DNA from: Eurosta solidaginis
Lineage: Eukaryota > Arthropoda > Insecta > Diptera > Tephritidae
Direction: 5' to 3'
Assembly: GCF_040869045.1 (NCBI RefSeq)
Contig: NC_090324.1
Location: forward strand, 192,198,028 to 192,262,027
DNA length: 64,000 nucleotides
The notes below the pieces were generated by a model. It was not told where the DNA came from, did not search any database, and was given only the letters and a program-made list of their open reading frames with translations. A program made the position numbers and the translations under genes. Positions within the stretch are counted from its first letter, which is position 1. Every line of letters begins with the position of its first letter. Below, one piece after another: positions 55,655 through 64,000 of this stretch.

Positions 55655-57236
55655 AGATTTTGGAAATGGAAGCGCCTAGAAGATGCGAACGAGGAAATCA
55701 GAGAGTATAAAAAGCAACGACAAAGAAAACTCCATAGCACCACCACCGCGCTAAATGCCATTAGCACCAAGATAAATTGTGGTTTAAATCAGGAGCCCCA
55801 CCACAGAACAGTACTCGTAGCGCTAGACCTATCAAGCTTTTGATACGGTCAACCATGGCACGTTACTGCAAAACTTGGAAGGGTCTACCCTTCCCCATAT
55901 CTTAAAAGGTGGACCGCAAATTATTTGGGTGGTCGCTAGGCATCGGTGCAATTCAGAAACGAAATATCAAAGCCAAGAAGAATTAAACAAGGGGTGCCTC
56001 AGGGTGGTGTCCTATTCCCACGTTTTTTTAATTTTTACATATCAAAACTACCATCGCCACCAGAAGGAGTTACTATCGTTTTTTACGCCGATGACTGCAC
56101 AATAATGGCCACAGGCCCGGGCCCAAAAATCGATGAGCTTTGCAACAGAATAAACGGCTACCTCCCTGATCTCTCCAGTGTTTTCGCCTCGCGAAACCTG
56201 GCATTATCACCGACTAAATCATCCGCTACCCTATTTACAACTTGGACGTCCCAAATGTCGACCATTTTGAACATCCACGTCGATGGCACTACGCTACCGA
56301 CTGTCCTACACCCCAAAATCTTGGGTGTGACGTTTGATCAGGATCTGAATTTTTGGTGAGCACGCAGCCGCAATTAAATCCAGAGCCGTAATAAAATCCT
56401 CAAATCCCTTGCTGACAGTACTTGTGGAAAAGACAAAGAAACGCTCATTACCACATACAAAGCAATTGGCCAGCCCTTTGCCTGCTACGCGTCCCCTATA
56501 TGGTCGCCAAGCCTAAAAACTACCCACTGGAAGAAGCTACAGGCCTGCCAAAATACCGCGCTCAGAACCGCCACGGGCTGTCTTCTTATGTCCCCAGAAC
56601 ACCATCTACATAATGAGGCGAGAATACTCCCCATAAGGGAGAGAAATGAGATGCTAACCAAACAGTTCCTGTTGAATACGCAGAAACCTGGGCATCCCAA
56701 CAGACATCTGATTGATGAGCCAGCACCGCCTAGGGACTTAAGGACTCGTCTCCGTAAGCATTTTGAGGAAATACGGCACCTGATAACTCAGCCGTATGAA
56801 GCAAAAAAACACAAGCAGGTCTTTGGTGAACTCCACAAACAGGCGTCGGAACTTTATGCCGGGAATTGCCCGGTGAATCCAGTACTCGGGGAACAGTACC
56901 CAAAACTTGCGGAAGAGGATCGCATACTCCACAGGGAAACGCGAGTCACTCTGGCTCAACTTCGTTCTGGATACTGTAACAGGTTAAACTCTTACATATC
57001 CAGAATCAACCCCGACATACAAAATGTATGCCTCGCTTGCAATGTGTCCCACATGACACCAACCATCTCTTTAATTGTAATGTGGAACCAACGCTTCTAA
57101 CACCCCTTTCATTATGGTTCACCCCTCTCGAAACAGCAAGTTTCCTTGGAGTCCCGTTAAAGGATATTGATGACAATTTGTGATCGGTCGCAGCTATTAG
57201 GTGGGGCGAAACATTGCTACAATAACAACAACAACA
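55655..57236 (+). pseudogene. Jockey-like LINE, 5'-truncated, with (CAA)n 3' end
   Basis: Frames read plus-strand RT: VLVALDLSS (then a frameshift), WTANYLGGR in an alternative register, RRIKQGVPQGGVLFPRFFNF, VIVFYADD-type catalytic box (TIVFYADDCTIMATGPG) and the thumb (LALSPTKSSATLFTTWTSQM, HPKILGVTFDQDLNF). After a shift near 56360 the C-terminal region follows (56588-57100): ARILPIRERNEMLTKQFLL, RETRVTLAQLRSGYCNRLNS and a terminal Cys/His cluster. It ends GCTACAATAACAACAACAAC, a LINE-type 3' repeat. Multiple frameshifts show it is dead. Reverse transcription at the target is the family role. Confidence 0.78.
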
Positions 57237-57483
57237 ATAGAGGCGCTACAAGCAAATTCGATTAAGCACGCTATCTGTCGGGCAAAAGTAGAGTTATTTA
57301 TTGTGAAGTACTTGAATAAAGGCCATTTTGCATTATTAAATATTGGAGTTATTTATTCAACAGTTTAGTTATTCGAACTTAGCAGAAGGTTGCAAATAAG
57401 AGGATTTGCAGCAAAATCGTCAAAATTGGTGTCAGAAGAGGAATTGTTGAATAAACTCCGAAGACTTCGAATACAACTTGGAC
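57237..57483 (+). other. LTR end, primer site and leader of the SAP-gag element
   Basis: Directly after the LINE tail. It contains AATAAA (57314), TTATTTATTCAACAG and a primer-site-like TGGTGTCAGAAGAGG (57427-57441). The left LTR boundary is not visible and may be lost to the LINE. The cognate tRNA is not assigned. Confidence 0.5.
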
Positions 57484-58429
57484 ATGACAAAATGGAGTGA
57501 ATTGAAGATCCAGCAACTGAAGAAGGAGTTGGAGAGCCGTGGATTGAATACAACTGGCAATAAACTCGAACTTCAGGCACGACTACGAAAGGCAATGGAA
57601 CTAGAGGGAATTAACGTGGAAGAATATGTCTTTCCTCTTGATGGCGAGGAGACAACAAAAATTGAAGAGAAAAGTGAAATATCGCAGACAGTTACGAGCA
57701 CAGACTTGAACATGATTTTAGCTGCAATATCTGCTCAAACATCGACAGTGTCATCTCAACTGGCAGAACAGAAGACATATATGGAATCGCAGGAGAACCG
57801 CATAACGTCAAAGATTGAAGCACAAGAAACGCGAATTTCACAAATGTCGACACAGATTACATCCAAGATGGAAACTCAACTGGAAGAACAGAAGACATAT
57901 ATGGCATCCCAACTGGAATTGCAGGAGACACGCATAACATCCAAGATGGAAGAACAAGAGGAGCGCTTATCATTGCAGCTGGCACAAATGTCTTCGCAGT
58001 TAGAATCATAGGAAGCAAGGGTAACATCAAAGCTGGAAGCGCAGGATGCAAAAATCGCTCAATTTCAGGCAGAAGTCGATGATTTGAAGGGTCGTATGGA
58101 GCAGTTAAAACTAAATCGCCCAGCTGTTTCAGCGAGTAATCCAAAGGTAAAAACACCATCCTTTGACGGTTATGTTCCTTTCCAGGTGTTTAAGATTCAG
58201 TTTGAGAAGACCGCAGCAGTGAACAACTGGAGTGCTGAAGATAAAGTTGCTGCACTATTCGTGGCATTGAAAGGATCTGCTGCTGAAATCCTACAGACTA
58301 TTCCTGAGGGAGAGCGGAACAACTTCGAAATATTGATGAGCGCTCTAGAGAGGCGATACGGAAGCAAAACCAAGAAGCAGATACACCAAATAGAGTTGCA
58401 AAAACGCTACCAAAAAGCTAATGAGATTT
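57484..58429 (+). pseudogene. gag: Gag with N-terminal SAP domain and coiled coil
   Basis: ATG at 57484. Residues 1-40 match a SAP domain (WSELKIQQLKKELESRG, GNKLELQARLRKA), a two-helix DNA-binding module. Residues about 75-200 are imperfect 30-odd-residue repeats (EQKTYMESQENRITSKIEAQ, EEQKTYMASQLELQETRITS), a likely coiled coil. One TAG (58009-58011) interrupts the frame; beyond it the coiled coil and a Gag capsid-like segment continue (KTPSFDGYVPFQVFKIQFEK, RYGSKTKKQIHQIELQKRY). At about 58430 the sequence switches to the unrelated gypsy-type Gag in the same frame. Domain functions are known for the families; use by this relic is unknown. Confidence 0.78.
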
Positions 58430-59009
58430 CGGAAATAGCTAAAGAGATAAACAAAAATAATAGTGATCATGCGTTAAGGATATTTATCACAGGACTGAAT
58501 GCACCTTTGAGGGACATAATATTTTCGCTAAACCCTCAGGACTTGCCCGATGCATTGGCAAAGGCACATGAGTTATAATCAAACAATCAAAGGGTGTTAT
58601 ATGCCCAGAGTTTTTCTAATGAAAAAGCAGGGCCAGGATGCAATAAATAAGCAAAAGATTACATCCCAAATAAAAATAGCACTCAGAAAGCAGAACCAAT
58701 GGACGTGGATCCATCTATACAACAGAGTATACAACAAAAATTATAATTCAACAAATCAGCAGGGTGAAAGGTATTTTAAGCAAAATACTAAACCATTAAC
58801 GATTAATACGGTAAATACTACTCAACCTCGGAATGAGAACATACTAGGTTATAAAAGAAGAAGGGAAAACAATGGTAGCTTTCGACCCCAAGAAAAAACA
58901 CCAAGAATTAGTAACTTAAGTGAAGAACATTTTTTAGAGCAAACGGGGATGACCCCCCCCCCCCCCCCCCTCCCCAGCGGGTTAGGGGGTCAGAATATAC
59001 CCTGACGAC
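58430..59009 (+). pseudogene. gag: gypsy-type Gag C-terminal part (copy 2) with truncated SINE-like start
   Basis: Near-identical to 47819-48413: SEIAKEINKNNSDHALRIF, LNAPLRDIIFSLNPQDLPDA, then a stop at 58576-58578 and, in another frame, RPQEKTPRISNLSEEHFLEQ. A C18 run and the first 50 bases of the SINE-like element follow (58950-58999). The sequence then joins the copia LTR directly at 59009/59010. Relative to copy 1 about 1.16 kb is missing at that junction. Confidence 0.75.
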
Positions 59010-59114
59010 TGGTTACAAAGTAGAATAGCGACTGACTTTATTAATGTGTATATAAGAATAGATAATAAAGAAGAAATACAATGAATGATGCCAGATTGAT
59101 ATTATTTTACAATA
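59010..59114 (-). repeat. 3' LTR of copia copy 2, truncated
   Basis: Starts TGGTTACAAAG, corresponding to base 28 of the full LTR. The junction with the SINE-like fragment (CCTGACGAC) marks a deletion. Confidence 0.85.
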
Positions 59115-59174
59115 TTCCACGTTAATAGCATATCTGGCAGTAATTACAAAAATTAATTTTATACATTTCAATAG

Positions 59175-59816
59175 TTAGGTTAAGCCCAGCTTGTCATTAA
59201 TGAGTTGGTTCTTTGAAGCCGGAACACCTTTTGTTAAAGCGTCAGCTAGCATCTCCGATGTTGAAATGTATTCCAATTTTATTGACCCATCTTCAAGCTT
59301 TTCGCGCGTGTATTTTAACTTGATGTCAACACGCTTTGTACGTGGTGAAAAACTAGTGTTACGTACAATGCTTATGGCGCTTTTATTGTCACAGTGCAAC
59401 GTAGTTATTTCATTACAGTCAGGAATCAATTCCGCCTTTAAACGCCTTAACCAAATCATTTCTTGCAAAGCACTTACAATGGACATCAGTTCCGCTTCTG
59501 CCGAAGATAAGGCAACTGTGCGTTGACGATGACTGCCCCAAGTTATAGCTCCGCCCTGCATTGTGAAGACGTAACCAGATGTCGATCGCCTTTTGTCAAC
59601 ATCTGCAGCCCAGTCGGCGTCGCAGAAACCTGTGAGGGCCTCACCACTTTTTGCATAAACGATACCCTTTTCTATTGTTCCTTTCAAGTATCTCAGAACA
59701 CGTTTAATGGCTTGCCAATGAGACTTTCCAGGATTTTGGGAAAATTGACTCAACAAATTAACTGCATAACTAATATCAGGCCGTTTTTTTTTGTGCCACA
59801 AAGAGTAAACATCCAA
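59175..59816 (-). pseudogene. copia RNase H, copy 2
   Basis: A 213-residue frame with SYAVNLLSQFSQNPGKSHW, LTGFCDADWAADVDKRRSTS, VALSSAEAELMS, HCDNKSAISIV and LADALTKGVPA: the Copia RNase H with its Asp, Glu, Asp residues. It ends INDKLGLT at a stop near 59175. A T-run expansion near 59786-59794, absent from copy 1, puts it out of frame with the RT segment. RNase H removes template RNA during cDNA synthesis. Confidence 0.88.
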
Positions 59817-61600
59817 TCGCCTCCATGTATGGAACGTTTTTCATTTCTTGTTTAGCTTCATAAGTTTGTGGGCACATATCTGCGGTCAACTTGTGCGATA
59901 AGTCAAGCGGCGTAGATACGGGATTGCAGTCATCCATTCCAAAACGTTTAAGAACTCTAGAAATATACTCAGACTGATCTATTTTAAACGTTTTATTTAC
60001 CTCATTACGCTGAATACGCATGCCCAGAACTGAGTGCGCCACACCCATATCTACCATTTTGAATTTCGAAGAGAGTTCCATTTTGATACGTTTAGCAATT
60101 TGTTTATCGTTTGAAAATACCAAGACGTCATCAACGTAAATAGCTACATACACCATGCGTTCATTGTTTACATGGTAATAAATGCACTGATCGACGTCGC
60201 TGCGTACAAGACCAAGATCGACCAAGGCTGCATTGAGTTTTTTGTTCCATATTCGACTCGCCTGCTTAAGGCCGTACAATGATTTCACCAACCGGCATAC
60301 TCTGCCCGTGCCATCGTCAAAACCCTCAGGCTGCTTCATGTATACCTCCTCCTGCAAATCCCCATTCAGGAAAGCAGTCACTGCATCGAGTTGGTATACA
60401 TCCATATCATGCTTTGCAGGCAAAGCAAATAAGAATCGTATCGAATTATACCTGACAACAGGTGCGAACGTTTCAGTATAATCGATTCCCTGCTTTTGCG
60501 AACATCCCTTGACTACCAGCCTAGCCTTATGACGTACGATTTCGCCATCAGCGTTGCGTTTTGTTTTAAATACCCACTTAGAAGCTATGGCTTTCTTATG
60601 TGCGGGAAGATCAGTGAGAGACCATGTTTTGTTTAATTTATGTGAATCCATCTCAGCCGTCATTGCGTCTGACCAAGCATCAGCTTCTGCACTTTTAGCT
60701 GCATCCTCAAAGCTAACAGGATCATCAGTCTCATATATATTGGTACAAAATACGGATTGCTTGTTTACTTTATCAGCAATACGCTTAGATCGACGAACAT
60801 CAACCTCTTTCATTTCATTCTGCTCATCTGAAGAACTATCGTCAGCAGTATCGTACTCGTTTTCGGAGACACTACCAGATTCACTTATATTTGGCAATTC
60901 CAGCTCAACTTCTTCCTCTGAATTGCTAATGTCACCTTCCGCATTACCTTTACCAATGTCGACAACAAATTGATGTGAAACGCGATCATTTTTTGCATTT
61001 GACATTTCGAAGAAACTAACGTCACGGCTTATAAGGAATTTGTGATCAGATTTCCTGTACAAACGATATGCCTTTGATTCATCGCTATATCCCACAAATA
61101 TACATTCTTCCGATTTGGCATCCAGTTTCGTTCTCTTTTGCTTCGGTATGTGCACCATTGCAATGCACCCAAAAATACGTAACATTTTTAAATTTGGCTT
61201 GACGCCAGACCAAATTTCTTCAGGACTCATACTATTTCCTCTGCAAGGAACGCGATTTATCAAGTATGCAGTTGTGTTTGCAGCTTCAGCCCAAAAAATA
61301 TTATCAAGACCGGAATCGAACAACATACACCTTACGCGCTCCATGATCGTCCTATTGATTCTCTCAGCCACCCCATTTTGCTCGGGCGTATATGGAGCTG
61401 TTTTTTGGTGTATAATTCCACATTTTTGAACAAATTTTAAAAATTGGTCATTGCAGTATTCAGTGCCATTATCCGTTCGCAGGATTTTAATGCTGCGACC
61501 GCACTGATTTTCAACTAAACATTTAAATTCTTTGAAGTTATCAAGAACGTCTGATTTTCTAACCATTGGCAATGCAAATACTTTTCTAGAGAAGTCATCG
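59776..61600 (-). pseudogene. copia integrase and reverse transcriptase, copy 2
   Basis: A 598-residue open frame. Integrase has the second Asp in ILRTDNGTEYC and the Glu in NGVAERINRTI. An acidic linker (EVDVRRSKR) follows, then RT with WVFKTKRNADGEIVRHKARL, YNSIRFLFALPAKHDMDVYQ, GLKQASRIWNKK and the catalytic box YVDDVLVFS (near 60135). It enters out of frame with the upstream segment because of a 1-base change near 61610 shared with copy 1. All seven positions that are stops in copy 1 are sense codons here. Confidence 0.9.
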
Positions 61601-63032
61601 ACAATACCAACAAATACCTAGCACCGCTGAATGAGCTTGTGCTAATTGGACCTAACACATCTGAGTGGACTAAATCTAATAGATTATTTGCACGCATGCC
61701 ACTCTCTCTGCTTATTGTTCGAGTTTGCTTGCCTTTCGCACACACAATGCACTTGCCATCATCTGGAGTACTGTAATAAACATCACCAGAATAATTTTTT
61801 ACACTGTTTAAACCTTTGTTGCAGATATGTCCAAATCTGCGATGCCAAAGTTGAAAATTATAAATCGCAGTCATTGCCTTACTAATAGGCTCTGGTTTAC
61901 AATCCAAACGATATAAATTGTTTTCAACGTATGCTGTTGCAATTAATTTTCCCGCATCGTCATAAATTTTGCAATCGTCGCCTTGAAACACCACCTTTTT
62001 TCCTTTCATTGTCATTTCACGCACAGACAATAAATTTGCACAAAGGTTTGGCACATATTCAACATTTTTTATGGTTGTCATTTGTTCGCAGTTTGTTTTG
62101 TTCATGACAATGTTAACGTTACCTACGCTTTCTATTGGTATTCTTTCTTTGTTTGCCAAAATTACATCTTTCTTTTGTGAAGGTTTTTCATCCGCTAATA
62201 ATCGACGATCATTGGTCATATGCGAAGTGGCACCCGAATCAATGTACCATACATTTTGTGAATATGAATATAGACAACTTGCCATCAACGAATTTGAAGA
62301 TGTTGTGGTCTTTTTCTGTTCAATACCTTCTGCCGCTTTTTTAGAGTGTTTTGTACAATTTCTCCTAAAATGCCCCTCTTGACCACTCCCGTAACAACGA
62401 AAATGTCTCTTATTGAAATTTTTGTTGTTCTGCTTTGGTTTGGAATTTTTTGTGTATAGTGCATTACCAGCGTACTCGCTCTTGCTGTCGAACTTTGTAT
62501 CTTGCAACAACAAACCTTTTATATTGTCGACCGTTAATTTGCTTTTGGAATTTTCCACTGCCATAACTAACGCTTGATACTCGTTTGGCAAACCGACAAA
62601 CATTAATGACGCAATAACCTCATCATCAGTGTTCAAACCGGCACCCTTCACCTTTAGTGACGTCATTACCATTTCGTTGATATACTCCTGCATTGAAGGG
62701 AAATGTTCCAACTTCAGCTGTACTAGTTTTCGTAGCAAATCAACTTTGCGTGTAAGACCGCTGTCTTCATACGCCGACATGAGGGAGTCCCAGGCCTCTT
62801 TTGCGCTTGTGGCACTTGCAATATGAGCGAAATTACATGGCTCAACCATAAGCGTAATTTCCGCCAATCCTCGCTCATCGACACTTCGTTCTTTTTCCTC
62901 TTTTACCCCATGTTGTGTTATGCTCCAGCAGCTCTTCAGCACCAGATACGATTTTGCGTGCCTTTTCCACACGTCAAAATTTTCACGTCCACGAAGCTTT
63001 TCGAAAGGAAAGTTCAGTGTATTAGCCGCCAT
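61515..63032 (-). pseudogene. copia Gag, protease and integrase N-terminus, copy 2
   Basis: I take ATG at 63030-63032 (MAANTLNFPFEKLRGREN); the frame is open further upstream but that part lies in the primer site and LTR. The domains are Gag core (about residues 5-190), zinc knuckle CYGSGQEGHFRRNC with Ser for the second Cys, protease WYIDSGATSHM (near 62240), and the integrase zinc domain (LWHRRFGHICNKGL, CIVCAKGKQ). The core entry with the first catalytic Asp follows (LDLVHSDVLGPIS). It leaves frame near 61610. In Copia elements Gag, protease, integrase and RT form one polyprotein, so the shift separates RT from Gag. Confidence 0.9.
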
Positions 63033-63067
63033 TTTCAATTTATCTCTAGGCAAATAGGCCCATAACC

Positions 63068-63199
63068 TGTTGAACAAAGTAAATTACGAACGCGTGGTTA
63101 CAAAGTAGAATAGCGACTGACTTTATTAATGTGTATATAAGAATAGATAATAAAGAAGAAATAAAATGAATGATGCCAGATTGATATTATTTTACAATA
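63068..63199 (-). repeat. 5' LTR of copia copy 2
   Basis: 132 bp, matching 53629-53760, followed by GTATC at 63200-63204. Confidence 0.88.
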
Positions 63200-64000
63200 G
63201 TATCAAATTAAAGGTATTGAAGAGGTTTTTAAAAGGGAGGGGCCCTTAGTTGTATATTTGAAGGCGTTTTCGAGATATCGAACAAAATGTGGACCAGGGA
63301 GACCCAGAACATAATTTGTCGGGTACCGCTAATTTATTTATATATATAATACCACGAACAATATTCGTGCCGTGATTCCAAGGGCTTTTGATTTCGCCCT
63401 GAAGAACTTTTTCATTTTCTTCTAGTTAATATGGTAGGTGTCACACATATTTTACAAAGTTTTTTCTATAATTGTATTTTGTGTCAAAAAACGAATCCAG
63501 TTAAAATGTTTCATCCCTTTTTTTCGTATTTGGTATAGAATTATGACCTTTTTTCATTTTTCGAAATTTTCGATATCGAAAAAGTGGGCGTGGTCATAGT
63601 CGGATTTCGCCCATTTTTAATACCAAGGTAAAGTGAGTTCAGATAAGTACGTGAACTAAGTTTAGTAAAGATATATCGATTTTTGCTCAAGTTATCGTCT
63701 TAACGGCCGAGCGGGAGAACGGTCGACTGTGTATAAAAACTGGGCGTGGCTTCAACCGACTCGGCCCATTTTCACAGAAAACCGTTACCGGCATAGGGGC
63801 TATGTCCTTACCAAACTTCACAAGGATTGGTAAATTTTTGTTCGACTTATGGCATTAAAAGTATTCTAGATAAATTAAATGAAAAAGGGCGGAGCCACGC
63901 AGATTTTGAAATTTTCTTTTATTTTTGTATTTTGTTGCACCATATCATTACTGGAGTTGAAAGTTGACATCATTTACTTATATACTGTAAAGATATTAAA
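63200..64000 (-). mobile_element. family A flank of copia copy 2 (continues past window)
   Basis: Nearly identical to 53761 onward, but with one satellite unit fewer. Contains GTGGGCGTGG words and no gene. Confidence 0.82.

Larger units (their letters stand above)
59010..63199 (-). mobile_element. copia-type element, copy 2 (3' LTR truncated, coding nearly open)
   Basis: Right LTR complete (63068-63199); left LTR lacks its first 27 bases (59010-59114). The right flank (GTATCAAATTAAAGG and onward) is identical in type to that of copy 1. The two copies are therefore products of a segmental duplication, not separate insertions. Coding order as in copy 1. Confidence 0.9.

Overview
The window is A+T-rich eukaryotic DNA, almost certainly from an insect and most likely a higher fly. 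The inference rests on its mobile elements: a mdg1/412-like Ty3 element primed by tRNA-Arg, copia elements whose primer site matches the middle of initiator tRNA-Met, long-LTR elements primed by tRNA-Lys, Jockey-like LINEs, and non-autonomous rolling-circle elements built like DINE-1 (helentron-derived). I found no host protein-coding gene, tRNA or rRNA gene. It reads as a nested repeat cluster, such as pericentromeric or other heterochromatic DNA.

Layout. 1-6690: minus-strand mdg1/412-like element with gag, frameshifted pol, leader, PBS and one LTR; its far end lies outside the window. 6690-6953: fragment of a DINE-like family (family A). 6954-7525 and 11279-13114: the two halves of a locus split by a complete 3.75 kb family A element (7526-11278) that carries an internal 128-bp satellite array. 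13115-20450: a decayed minus-strand Osvaldo-like element with a hairpin-rich leader. 20452-20624 and 43972-46693: a second, direct copy of the same locus, split at another position by a 23 kb insertion. That insertion (20625-43971) is a head-to-tail array of a second DINE-like family (family B), itself invaded by an 11.6 kb LTR element with 3.0 kb LTRs (22986-34630), a 4.75 kb Ty3 element (35343-40094) and a 110-bp palindromic insertion (43016-43125). 46694-49210: LINE fragment, gypsy-type gag relic, SINE-like insertion and protease relic. 49211-55280: family A copy split by copia copy 1 (49546-53760). 55281-57236: unassigned DNA and a Jockey-like LINE. 57237-59009: start of a SAP-domain gag fused in frame to the duplicated gypsy-type gag. 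59010-63199: copia copy 2. 63200-64000: the same family A flank as copia copy 1.

Main points. (1) The Gag of the 11.6 kb element begins with a textbook RING-H2 finger (residues 22-62), the fold of E3 ubiquitin ligases. Its reading frame is open, the LTRs differ at only about ten bases by eye, and pol carries one visible stop. (2) The duplicated locus supplies empty sites that define the ends of families A and B to within a base or two. Both have TTATAC at one end, a hairpin followed by CTTACTTG at the other, 13-14 bp subterminal inverted repeats, T^T insertion and no target duplication. (3) Family B shows five head-to-tail heads but only one 3' terminus, as expected if rolling-circle replication read through its terminator. 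(4) The two copia copies share flank and target site, so they come from segmental duplication; copy 1 has many private stop codons and copy 2 almost none.

All readings come from the sequence by eye. Family names finer than superfamily are inferences, and no database was consulted.
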